Source of the DNA: Acidimicrobiia bacterium
GTDB taxonomy: Bacteria > Actinomycetota > Acidimicrobiia > IMCC26256 > JAOSJL01
DNA length: 64,000 nt
NCBI GenBank assembly: GCA_027494115.1
Contig: JAOSJL010000001.1
Span: forward strand, 2,937,716-3,001,715
Direction: 5' to 3'
Part shown: positions 18,494 through 26,680 of the stretch, in pieces
Layout of the letters: each line of letters starts with the position of its first letter
How positions within the stretch are numbered: the first letter of the stretch is position 1
Made by a program: the position numbers and the translations under genes
Notes under the pieces: generated by a model
What the model was told of the DNA's origin: nothing
Databases searched by the model: none
Seen by the model: only the letters and a program-made list of their open reading frames with translations

Positions 18494-19802
18494 CTACTCG
18501 GACCCGGAGCCGTCGCCCGACGAGCCGCCACCCAGCTCGACGGGGTCGCCACTGGCCGTGCACTCGTCGCCGTTGGTGACGTCGATGAGCGTGTCGAACA
18601 GGGGGAGGTCTCACCCTCCGCGTCGAAGATGACGGGCACGGCGCACGGATTGAACACCCGCGGGATCGGGATTCCGACGTCCACGGCCTCTTTCCACTGG
18701 AGCGGCGGGTAGAGCCCGAACTCCAGGTCGGTGGTCGCGTTGAGCGCATCCCAGAGAGCCGGGCCGGTGATCTCCGGGAGGTCCTCGGCCAAGAGCGTCA
18801 TGACGACCACGCCTGAGTAGGCCATGAGCCGACCCCGGTCGTCTCCTCGAAACCGGCGTTGTGCACTGCATCGATGAACTGCTGGCACGCGTCGCTGTCG
18901 AACGCACAGGTCGAGGACTGCGACGTCACGATCCCGGCAAGATCATCCCCGAGCGAATCGCGGAACGCGCTCGCATCCGTGGAGAAGGTCCCGAGGGGGA
19001 TATCGGGCTCACTCTGGCGGGCCGTCACCACGAAGTTGGTGGCGTCCTGACCCGACAGGAAGACAGCGATGCCGTCGGCGCCGCCGTCGAGCGAGGCCTG
19101 CACGTAGGTCGCCATGTCGGGGAGCGAGCTCGGGCACGGGGACGTCGTTGCCGTACGTGGCGCCGAATGCCTCGAGGGAGGGTGTCACGAACGCGGGAAT
19201 GGCCGCTCCGGCGGCCAGATCGGGACGCGGTGTGCTCACCTTGGTGGCACCCTGCTCGGCCACGCCGATGGCCACGCTCGGCGCCGTGGTCACGATCCCC
19301 CGACCACCGGGAAGGCAGCGGGCGAGGTGAAGCCCGCGGCTCCCGCCAGGGTGTGGGCGATCGACGGGATCTTGTTCTCCTCCATGAGCGGCAGGAACTG
19401 GTCGGCGTGCACCGACAGGACACCCGTCAGCGCGACGACTCCCTCGTCGACCATCATCCGCCCACACTCGGCCGCTGTGTTCGGGTCATTGGCGGTGTCG
19501 CAGGTCAGGACCTCGACGGGGCGACCCCCGATCCCGCCCGCCTCGTTGACCATCAGTGCGGCACCGATCGCACCCTCGGGGTATTCGGGATTGGCGAGCG
19601 CACCCCCGGTCTCCTCGACGATCACACCGACCTTGATCGGCTCACCGGTGAGGCCCGCCGTGAGGTCGATCTCGTCGGGGGACGGCTGGTCGTCGCCCCC
19701 GCCCGTGTCGTCGCTGCTCGAGCTGTCGCTGTCGCAGGCGACCGCCACCAGCACCAACGCGGCGAGAATCGCCACCACCCGGATCCAACCGAACCGTCGC
19801 AT
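18494..19802 (-). CDS. LIV-type ABC transporter substrate-binding lipoprotein (several frameshifts)
   Basis: The first 180 residues read cleanly: a signal peptide with lipobox LVAVAC, an Asp/Ser/Gly-rich linker, then the type I periplasmic-binding fold (GEPIKVGVIVEETGGALA, NEAGGIGGRPVEVLTCDTAN). The reading frame then shifts near 19305, 19127, 18840 and 18608, yet each piece continues the fold (TPSLEAFGATYGNDVPVPEL; DGADGIAVFLSGQDATNFV; PALWDALNATTDLEFGLYPP). It ends with a Cys and Gly/Ser-rich tail at a TAG (18494-18496). The start at 19802 (MRRFGWIRVV) gives a normal signal peptide. It is the natural partner of the fused importer at 14355. The frameshifts look like sequencing errors rather than decay. 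Confidence 0.8.
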
Positions 19803-19848
19803 CTGATGTCTCCCTGAGAGCGCCCATTCCACTGCTGTCTGCGGGGAC

Positions 19849-19864
19849 GCTAACGCTCGTTCAC
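19849..19864. promoter_or_regulatory. Operator-like palindrome, site F1
   Basis: The plus strand reads GCTAAC-GCTC-GTTCAC. On the minus strand it is GTGAAC-GAGC-GTTAGC followed by GT, giving TAGCGT as a possible -10 for the binding-lipoprotein gene that starts at 19802. Confidence 0.58.
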
Positions 19865-19923
19865 ACCCGAGTCAATCACCCGGGTGGCGACGCCGACGCC
19901 ATCGTGGACCACGCCACCCATGA

Positions 19924-19939
19924 GTTAATGTTCGTTCAC
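19924..19939. promoter_or_regulatory. Operator-like palindrome, site F2, abutting the acyl-CoA dehydrogenase start
   Basis: The plus strand reads GTTAAT-GTTC-GTTCAC with the ATG of the acyl-CoA dehydrogenase directly after it. TAATGT at 19926-19931, eight bases before the ATG, fits a -10 for a leaderless mRNA. Sites F1 and F2 lie 60 bases apart in the same divergent promoter region. Confidence 0.58.
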
Positions 19940-21169
19940 ATGAACTTCGAGGACACGCCGGTCGAGGCCGCCTTCCGTGTCGAGGCCCGCGAATGGCTGG
20001 AGGCACACGCAGCCCTGCGCTCGGCGAACAGCTCACACGGGGTTCTCTCGGTGCTGGGCCGCGAAAGCGACACGGCCGCCGACATCGAGATCGCCCGGCA
20101 ATGGCAACAGAAGGCCGCCGCCGACGGATGGGCCGGAATCAGCTGGCCGACCGAATACGGCGGCCGCGGTGCCACGCTGATGGAACAGATCATCTGGAGC
20201 CAGGAGTGCGCCGCCTTCGTGGTTCCCGACGCCGTGTTCCGCATCGGCATCTCGCTCGGCGGCCCCACCGTGATCGCCCACGGCACCGAGGAACAAAGAC
20301 GCCGGTTCCTTCCACCGCTGCTCGCCGGCGAGGAGATCTGGTGCCAGCTGTTCTCGGAACCCGGAGCCGGATCCGACTTGGCGTCGTTGCGCACCACTGC
20401 TGCGGCCGACGGTGACGAGTGGATCGTCAACGGCCAGAAGGTGTGGTCGTCGGGGGCCCACTACTCGAAGTGGGGCTTCCTTCTCGCCCGGACCAACCCC
20501 GAGGCTCCGAAGCACCAGGGCATCACCTGGTTCCTGCTCGACATGGAGGCGGCCGGGATCGAGGTCCGACCGCTGCGGCAGATGACGGGCCTCTCGCATT
20601 TCAACGAGGTGTTCTTCGAGGACGTCTGTATTCCCGACACGAACAGGATCGGGGATCTCCACGATGGGTGGCGCGTCGCCCAGACGACACTGCTGCACGA
20701 GCGGTCCATGATGGGCGAGTTCGGTGTCGGTGGAGTGGTCGACGCTCTCGTCGCCCTTGCACGACAGCACGCTCCCGACGGCACGGTCGATCCCCGAGTG
20801 CGCCAGGAACTGGCCGACCTCTACATCCGCGCCGAGACGATGCGCTTCATCGGCTACCGGCTCATCACGGCCATCTCGCAGGGCGGTCTTCCCGGAGCCG
20901 AAGCGTCTGTGGCGAAACTGGCGATGGCCCGGTTGTTGAACGACGCCGGGGATCTCGGTACGCGGATCGCCGGTCCCGCCTCGGTGGTCAAGGACCCTGA
21001 CGAGTTCGCCAACGAATGGTGGGAGACACTGCTCGCGGCCCCCGCGCTGCGCATAGCGGGCGGCTCCGACGAGGTGCAGCACAACATCATCGGCGAGCGC
21101 GTCCTCGGCCTCCCCAAGGAGCCCGGGCCCTCCCGCGACACTCCGTTCAAAGACCTGCCGATCTCCTAA
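19940..21169 (+). CDS. Acyl-CoA dehydrogenase
   Basis: This 409-residue FAD-dependent acyl-CoA dehydrogenase would introduce an alpha,beta double bond into an acyl-CoA and pass electrons to ETF (etfBA are at 49036-50836). Recognisable segments are WCQLFSEPGAGSDLASL (FAD/substrate loop), DEWIVNGQKVWSS, and the C-terminal GGSDEVQHNIIGERVLGLP, which contains the stretch common to FadE proteins. ATG 19940 is chosen because the operator ends at 19939 and residues upstream in the open frame are not family-like. It leads a plus-strand run of lipid-degradation genes up to 24531. Confidence 0.87.
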   Translation: MNFEDTPVEAAFRVEAREWLEAHAALRSANSSHGVLSVLGRESDTAADIEIARQWQQKAAADGWAGISWPTEYGGRGATLMEQIIWSQECAAFVVPDAVFRIGISLGGPTVIAHGTEEQRRRFLPPLLAGEEIWCQLFSEPGAGSDLASLRTTAAADGDEWIVNGQKVWSSGAHYSKWGFLLARTNPEAPKHQGITWFLLDMEAAGIEVRPLRQMTGLSHFNEVFFEDVCIPDTNRIGDLHDGWRVAQTTLLHERSMMGEFGVGGVVDALVALARQHAPDGTVDPRVRQELADLYIRAETMRFIGYRLITAISQGGLPGAEASVAKLAMARLLNDAGDLGTRIAGPASVVKDPDEFANEWWETLLAAPALRIAGGSDEVQHNIIGERVLGLPKEPGPSRDTPFKDLPIS

Positions 21170-21204
21170 CCTCTTCAGCCGACCACAATTCACCGGAGGA
21201 AATC

Positions 21205-22080
21205 GTGCCCATCAACGTCGACAACGTCGGAGCAACCACCGAGCCCACCCGCGGGACCTGGACGTCCAAGGACTCGATTCTCTACGCACTCGGGGTAGGC
21301 GCGGGGATCATCGACCCCGTGGGCTTCGAGTTGGAATTCACCACCGAGAACTCGCACGACGTCCCGCAGCGGGCGCTGCCGACGATGCCCGTGGTTCTCG
21401 GCACGGGCGGCCTCGCCTCGGCGACCGGGCTGATCGGCGACTTCGACTTCGCGGGACTCCTCCACGGCGGGCAGTCCGTCACGCTGCACCGCGAGCTTCC
21501 GGTGGAAGGTGAGGTCGAAGTGGTGACCAAGCTGGCGGAGATCTGGGACAAGGGCAAGGCGGCAATCGTGGTCCTCGAAGGCGAGGCGAAGCTCGTTTCC
21601 GACGGCGACCCCCTCTTCACGACGCGCTCCACGCTCGTCCTGCGCGGCGAGGGCGACTTCGGGGGCGAACGCGGTCCGTCGGGAGCCAGCAATCCCCCAC
21701 CCGACCGGGCGCCTGACCACGAGGTGGCCTACGACGTCCGTCCCGACCAAACGCTCCTCTACCGCCTCAGCGGAGACCGCAACCCGCTGCACTCCGACCC
21801 GTGGTTCGCAGCGCAGGCCGGCTTCGATCGTCCGATCCTGCACGGCCTGTGCACCTTCGGTCATGCGGGTCGAGCGCTGCTGCACACACTGTGCGATTCC
21901 GATCCCGCGCAGTTCGGCCACATCGAGGGTCGCTTCAGCTCGCCGGTGATGCCCGGAGAGACGCTGACGACCCGCATGTGGGTCGACGGTGACAGCGCCG
22001 GCAAGGCCGCTGTCTTCGACGTGACCGGGAGCGACGGTCGCGTCGTCTTCGACGACGGCGCCTTCCGGAAGGCGTCGTGA
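21205..22080 (+). CDS. MaoC-like (R)-specific enoyl-CoA hydratase (hydratase 2)
   Basis: This 291-residue double-hotdog hydratase adds water to trans-2-enoyl-CoA. The hydratase-2 motif is complete in the C-terminal hotdog: YRLSGDRNPLHSDPWFAAQ, with the catalytic Asp and His, followed by PILHGLCTFG. The start is a GTG at 21205 with GGAGGA seven bases upstream; the longer open frame upstream is antisense-like. The stop overlaps the next gene's GTG (GTGA at 22077-22080). Family members act on fatty acids, bile-acid or steroid side chains. Confidence 0.87.
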   Translation: MPINVDNVGATTEPTRGTWTSKDSILYALGVGAGIIDPVGFELEFTTENSHDVPQRALPTMPVVLGTGGLASATGLIGDFDFAGLLHGGQSVTLHRELPVEGEVEVVTKLAEIWDKGKAAIVVLEGEAKLVSDGDPLFTTRSTLVLRGEGDFGGERGPSGASNPPPDRAPDHEVAYDVRPDQTLLYRLSGDRNPLHSDPWFAAQAGFDRPILHGLCTFGHAGRALLHTLCDSDPAQFGHIEGRFSSPVMPGETLTTRMWVDGDSAGKAAVFDVTGSDGRVVFDDGAFRKAS

Positions 22081-22834
22081 CCCCACCCCCGCCCTCGGAA
22101 ACCGACGGGCGCGTGGTCGTCGACGACCACGGCGGGGGTGTCCGTCTCGTCACGATGAACCGGCCCGACCGTCTCAACGCGTTCGATACCTCGCAGTACG
22201 AGGCGGCCATCGACGCGCTGGTGAACGCGCGCGACGACGACTCGGTCAGTGTCGCCGTGATCACAGGGGCGGGGCGTGCCTTCTCGTCGGGAGCCGACAC
22301 CCAGGTTCTGGCGGGCGACATCGACGATCCGACCAGGATCCTCGACGCGTTCGTCACCTACGTGGAGACGCTGTCGGCGTTTCCGAAGCCCTTGCTGGCT
22401 GCGGTCAACGGCGCCGGCATCGGCATCGGGATGACGATGCTGCTGCACTGCGACATCGTCGTGATGGCCGACGACGCCCGCTTGCGCGCTCCGTTCGTGT
22501 CGCTCGGTGTTTCCCCGAGGGAGCGAGCAGCGCGCTACTCCCTCTCATCGTCGGGCCGCAGCAGGCAGCGCGGATCCTGATGACGGGTGACTGGATCGAC
22601 GCAGCCGAGGCCGTGGAACTGGGGCTCGCGCTGAAACAGGTTCCCCGGGACCGAGTCGTCGACGACACACTGGGGCTCGCGTCCACCATCGCCGCCGGCG
22701 ATGAGGCATCGCTCCGGGCCACGAAGCGGTTGCTCGTCGACGCCCGCGCGGGCCTTCTGGGCGACACGATCCGACACGAGGTCGCGGTTCTCTCCGACCT
22801 CGTGACCCGGAAACTGGCGGCAGCCGGCGCCTGA
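22077..22834 (+). CDS. Enoyl-CoA hydratase/isomerase (crotonase), homopolymer frameshift
   Basis: Two adjacent open frames make one crotonase of about 252 residues. The first runs to about 22513 with GRAFSSGADTQ and GAGIGIGMTMLLHCD. The second resumes with PLIVGPQQAARILMTGDW. Adding one C to the CCCC run at 22511-22514 gives SLGVSPEGASSALLPLIVG, the PEG(A/C)SS loop of delta3,delta2-enoyl-CoA isomerase-type members. I therefore favour isomerase over hydratase, and a sequencing under-call over a real mutation. It is coupled to the MaoC gene by a 4-base overlap. Confidence 0.82.
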
Positions 22835-22865
22835 GGCATGGACGCGGTCTCGGTAGACACAGTAC

Positions 22866-22881
22866 GTGAACCGTCGTTAAC
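22866..22881 (+). promoter_or_regulatory. Operator-like palindrome, site G, overlapping a probable leaderless promoter
   Basis: The sequence is GTGAAC-CGTC-GTTAAC, an exact consensus match. TAACCT at 22878-22883 is a plausible -10, six bases from the GTG start at 22890. It marks a new transcription unit inside the lipid-degradation cluster. Confidence 0.62.
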
Positions 22882-22889
22882 CTGTTGCG

Positions 22890-23354
22890 GTGCCTGAAAC
22901 AGTTCGCTCCACCTCCGAGCGCCTCGTCGCCGACGACATCCTCGTGTCGACGGCTGACGGTCCGCGGCTTGTCGGCAGCCGCTGCGCGGAATGCGGCACG
23001 ACCACGTTCCCCCGCACGAATGGCTGTCCGCGCTGCTCGAGCGAACGGATGCAGGACGAGCAGCTCCCCGACCGGGGCACGCTCTGGACCTTCACGACCC
23101 AGAGCTTCCCGGTGAAGGAGCCGTACATCGGCCCGACCGACGACGACTTCGTCCCCTACACCGTCGGTTACGTGCAACTCGACGATGTCGTCACGGTCGA
23201 AGCGCGCCTCACCGAGCCCGACCCCGAGAAGTTGCGGATCGGAATGGACATGGAACTCGTCGTCATCCCGTTCGCGACCGACGACGACGGCACCGAGGTG
23301 CGGACCTTCGCGTTCCGTCCGCTCGCCGACACGCCCGGAGAGCCCTCGTCATGA
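22890..23354 (+). CDS. Zn-ribbon / OB-fold acyl-CoA-associated protein (DUF35, ChsH2-like)
   Basis: This is a 154-residue protein with a rubredoxin-like zinc ribbon (CAECG and CPRCS, about residues 34-51) followed by an OB fold (GTLWTFTTQSFPVKEPY). DUF35 proteins pair with thiolase-like enzymes and deliver acyl-CoA substrates; with Ltp2-type thiolases they form retro-aldolases in steroid side-chain degradation. The next gene is such a thiolase, 13 bases downstream, which supports the pairing. The GTG start at 22890 lacks a ribosome site and is probably leaderless. Confidence 0.85.
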   Translation: MPETVRSTSERLVADDILVSTADGPRLVGSRCAECGTTTFPRTNGCPRCSSERMQDEQLPDRGTLWTFTTQSFPVKEPYIGPTDDDFVPYTVGYVQLDDVVTVEARLTEPDPEKLRIGMDMELVVIPFATDDDGTEVRTFAFRPLADTPGEPSS

Positions 23355-23367
23355 AGGACATGTCGCC

Positions 23368-24531
23368 GTGAAGGTCGCCATCGTCGGGATCGGGATCCAC
23401 CCCTTCGGACGTCACGAGGGCGTCTCCGGTGCCGACATGGGTGCTCTCGCCACCCGCCGCGCCCTGCGTGACGCCGGCGTGGAGTGGTCCGACCTGGAGT
23501 TCGCGTTCGGCGGAAGCCTGGGACAACAGCTCGGCCACGCGGGCTCGGGTTCGCCCGACACGCTCGTGAACCAGATGGGTCTCACGGGGCTCTCCTTCAT
23601 CAACGTCATGAACGGCTGCGCCACGGCGGGCAGCGCCGTGGCGATGGCGGCGAACTCCATCGAGAGCGGCGCGTTCGACCTGGGCCTCGCCGTCGGTTTC
23701 GACAAACATCCCCGCGGTCACTTCAACGCGGAGGCCGGAGCCGTCGGACTCGATTCCTGGTACGGCGAAGTCGGGATGATGGTCACGACCCAGTTCTTCG
23801 CCCAGAAGATCAACCGCTACATGCACGAGTTCGGGATCACACAGCCGACCCTGGCGAAGGTGGCAGCCAAGGCGTTCCGTAACGGGGCACGCAACCCGAA
23901 CGCCTGGCGCACGAAGCCCTGGAGCGAGGAGGAGATCCTCGACTCGCGGCTCCTCAACTGGCCGCTCACGCAGTACATGTTCTGTTCGCCCGACGAGGGT
24001 GCGGCCGCGCTGATCGTGTGTCGTGCCGACAAGGCTAGGGAGTACACCGAGCGTCCCGTCTACCTGCGATCGTCGACCGTCACGACCCGCGAGTTCGGGT
24101 CGTTCGAGGTGTTCAGTCCGTGGCTTCCGGTGGACCGCTCCCCTGCCCCGACGGTGGCGGCCGCGACGCTGGCATTCGAACAGGCCGGAGTGGAACCCGC
24201 CGATGTCGACGTGGCCCAACTCCAGGACAGCGAGTCGGGTGCGGAGATCATGCACATGTCGGAGTGCGGGTTCTGCGCCGACGGCGACCAGGAGCAGCTG
24301 ATCGCCGACGGTGAGACGGAGATCACGGGCCGGCTGCCGGTGAACACCGACGGTGGACTCATCGCCAACGGCGAACCCATCGGGGCGTCGGGCATGCGCC
24401 AGTTCCACGAGATCGTCCTTCAACTCCGCGGCGACGCCGGCGACCGCCAGGTTCCCGGAGATCCCTCGGTCGGCTTCACCCAGGTCTACGGCGCCCCGGG
24501 CATCGGCGCCTGCGCGGTGCTCACGACCTGA
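23368..24531 (+). CDS. Thiolase-superfamily lipid-transfer protein / acetyl-CoA acetyltransferase (Ltp2/SCP-x-like)
   Basis: This 387-residue thiolase-fold protein has the nucleophilic-Cys motif NGCATAGSAVA (about residue 85). The second signature is NGEPIGASGMRQ where classical thiolases have NGHPxGATG: the catalytic His of that loop is Glu. This substitution is typical of the non-thiolytic, Ltp2-like branch that acts as an aldolase with DUF35 partners. The GTG start at 23368 lies 13 bases after the DUF35 stop. It converges on the crotonase at 24538 with a 6-base gap. Confidence 0.85.
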   Translation: MKVAIVGIGIHPFGRHEGVSGADMGALATRRALRDAGVEWSDLEFAFGGSLGQQLGHAGSGSPDTLVNQMGLTGLSFINVMNGCATAGSAVAMAANSIESGAFDLGLAVGFDKHPRGHFNAEAGAVGLDSWYGEVGMMVTTQFFAQKINRYMHEFGITQPTLAKVAAKAFRNGARNPNAWRTKPWSEEEILDSRLLNWPLTQYMFCSPDEGAAALIVCRADKAREYTERPVYLRSSTVTTREFGSFEVFSPWLPVDRSPAPTVAAATLAFEQAGVEPADVDVAQLQDSESGAEIMHMSECGFCADGDQEQLIADGETEITGRLPVNTDGGLIANGEPIGASGMRQFHEIVLQLRGDAGDRQVPGDPSVGFTQVYGAPGIGACAVLTT

Positions 24532-24537
24532 GTGGAA

Positions 24538-25332
24538 CTACCGGCCCGTGAAGTCGGGCCGTCTCTTCTCGACGAATGCAGCGATACCTTCGACGCCATC
24601 GGCACGGTGACCGGCAGCGGCCAGTTCCTCGCTCTCGGACTCCATCTGCGTCTCGAGCGATGCACTCCATGAGTCGCGCAACAGTCGCTTCGACGCTCCG
24701 AAACTCTTCGTCGGTCCGGCGCTCAGGCGGCGGGCGAGGTTCTCGGCGGCCGTCGACAACTCGTCGTCGGGTACCACGGTGTTCACGAGACCCCAGTCGA
24801 GCGCCTCGGCAGCCGACAGAACCCGGTTTGTGAGCGTCAGCTCGAGAGCACGCCGGGCTCCTACGAGGCGGGGAAGGAAGTAGGTGGACGCACCGTCGGG
24901 GGAGAGACCGATCCCCGTGTACGCCATCACGAATTTCGCCGACTCCCCTGCGAGCACGAGATCGGCCGCCATGGCCAGACCCAGCCCGGCACCGGCGGCG
25001 CTCCCCTGCACGGCCGCCACGACCGGGGCGTCGAGGCGGACGAGACGCGACACCCCGGAATGGAGATGGGTGGTGATCTCGCGAAGTTTCGGACCGAGAT
25101 CGGTTTCGGCGGCAAACGACTTCACGTCGCCCCCACCGCAGAACATCTTCCCCTCGCCCGTGAGCAGAACCGCGCGGACGCGATCGTCGTCGGCAAGTTG
25201 CCGTGCGGCGTCTGAGAAGTCCTTCGCCAGGGCCAGGTCGGCGGAGTTGGCGTCGTCGGGTCGACTGAGCGTCAACCGCGCGAGACCGTCGTCCTCCACG
25301 TCGAGGGTCAGATTCGGGTATTTCTCAACCAT
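24538..25332 (-). CDS. Enoyl-CoA hydratase/isomerase family protein (PaaG-like crotonase)
   Basis: This is a crotonase of 264 residues with GKMFCGGGDVKSF and GSAAGAGLGLAMAADL as oxyanion-hole motifs. The active-site loop reads IGLSPDGASTYFLPRLVG, with Asp in the position used by isomerase-type members such as PaaG. ATG 25332 (MVEKYPNL) is preferred to the GTG six bases upstream, because GAGG then sits 8 bases away. It is the downstream partner of the acyl-CoA dehydrogenase at 25354 on the same strand. Confidence 0.83.
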   Translation of the reverse strand: MVEKYPNLTLDVEDDGLARLTLSRPDDANSADLALAKDFSDAARQLADDDRVRAVLLTGEGKMFCGGGDVKSFAAETDLGPKLREITTHLHSGVSRLVRLDAPVVAAVQGSAAGAGLGLAMAADLVLAGESAKFVMAYTGIGLSPDGASTYFLPRLVGARRALELTLTNRVLSAAEALDWGLVNTVVPDDELSTAAENLARRLSAGPTKSFGASKRLLRDSWSASLETQMESESEELAAAGHRADGVEGIAAFVEKRRPDFTGR

Positions 25333-25353
25333 GGTCACATCCTCATCCAGGAG

Positions 25354-26588
25354 TCAGCTCCGCGGGATCTCCGACCAGGGGAGGTCGCGGTCGACCGACG
25401 GTTCCTTGGGGAGGCCCAGCACACGCTCGCCGATGATGTTCTTGGAGATCTCCGACGTACCGCCACCGATCGTGGCCCCCTGCGATTCGAGGAAGGTCTT
25501 CTGGATGCACGCATCCTCCAGGTTCCCGAGGATGGACTCCGAGACCGTATCGGGGCGCGTCATCTCGTAGTCGTCGATCAGCATTCCCTCGGCCCCGAGG
25601 AGATCCAGACAGAGCCGGTACGTGCGTTGCTGTTGCGGCGACACGGAGATCTTCCCGAGCGAGCTCTCCGGACCGGGCGTACCGACCTTGCGGTTCTGCT
25701 CGGGCGTTGCATCAGAAGACGAACCACGTAGTCATCCACCCAGACTCTCATGAGCTTGTCGCGCAGGACCGCATCGTCGAGTCCCCGCTGCCGCCAGAGA
25801 TCGACGGCGTAGGCACCGAGATCGGGAGCCCGGGACGGATCGGCCAACTTGCCGAGCATCGTGCGCTCGTTCATGAGCGTGGTGATCGCGACATTCCATC
25901 CCGCGCCGACGTCTCCGATGCGGTTGGTATCGGGAACCCGCACGTCGGTGAAGTAGATCTCGTTGAACTCAGCAGCGCCCGTGAGCTGGCGCAGCGGCCG
26001 TACATCGACGCCCGGCGAGTGCATGTCGATCCAGAAGTAGCTCAGCCCCTTGTGTTTGGGAGCGTCGGGGTCGGTACGCACCAGCAGGAGACCCTTGGCC
26101 GCCACGTGGGCCTGGGTCGTCCAGACCTTCTGCCCGTTCACGATCCATTCGTCGCCGTCCCGCACGGCACGTGTCGACAATCCGGCGACATCGGAGCCGG
26201 CACCCGGCTCGGAGAACATCTGACACCAGATGTCGTCACACGTGTAGATCCGACGCAGGTGCTCCTCCTGTTGCGCCTCGGTGCCGCACGCCACGAGCGT
26301 CGGGCCGGCCATGCCGACGCCCATCATGTTGAAGCGGATGTTGGACTCCACTCCGGCCTCGTGGAAGCGGCCGTCGACGTACTCCTGGTATTCCGCGTCG
26401 AGCCCGAGACCGCCCCTGCCCTCGGGGAAATGCACCCACGCGAGCCCGGCGTCGAACATCTCACCCCAGATGACGCGGCTCTCGGTGGACGCTGTGTCGT
26501 GGCGGCCGAGGATCTCGTCGATGAGCGCGTCGAGGCGCGCCACCTCGGGCCTCGCCGCCTGCGCCGCGGGCACCTCCGTTGTCGTCAT
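25354..26588 (-). CDS. Acyl-CoA dehydrogenase (one frameshift)
   Basis: A roughly 411-residue acyl-CoA dehydrogenase is split in two frames. Up to about 25712 it reads WCQMFSEPGAGSDVAGLS, DEWIVNGQKVWTTQ and LTGAAEFNEIYFTDVRVPD, all typical. After a one-base shift near 25710 it continues TPEQNRKVGTPGPESSLGK and GATIGGGTSEISKNIIGERV, the C-terminal helix stretch of FadE proteins, and stops at 25354. It resembles the actinobacterial FadE paralogues used in sterol and fatty acid breakdown. It is divergent from the LLM oxidoreductase across operator site H. Confidence 0.83.
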
Positions 26589-26611
26589 GGCCCCAGCCTC
26601 TCACGACCGAT

Positions 26612-26627
26612 GTGAACGATGGCTAAC
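26612..26627. promoter_or_regulatory. Operator-like palindrome, site H
   Basis: The sequence is GTGAAC-GATG-GCTAAC. It lies 24 bases upstream of the minus-strand acyl-CoA dehydrogenase start and 53 bases before the plus-strand LLM gene. TAACCT (26624-26629) could be the -10 of the latter. Confidence 0.6.
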
Positions 26628-26680
26628 CTACCGGGCGGAGTTCTCTCCCGCCATCAGAACCCGTCGCCAGGAGGATCGAG

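Noticed and set aside
18494..19802. A true pseudogene of the ABC binding protein
   Set aside because: All parts of the fold and a proper C-terminal end remain in order, and frameshifts also affect essential genes elsewhere, so sequencing error is more likely than decay.
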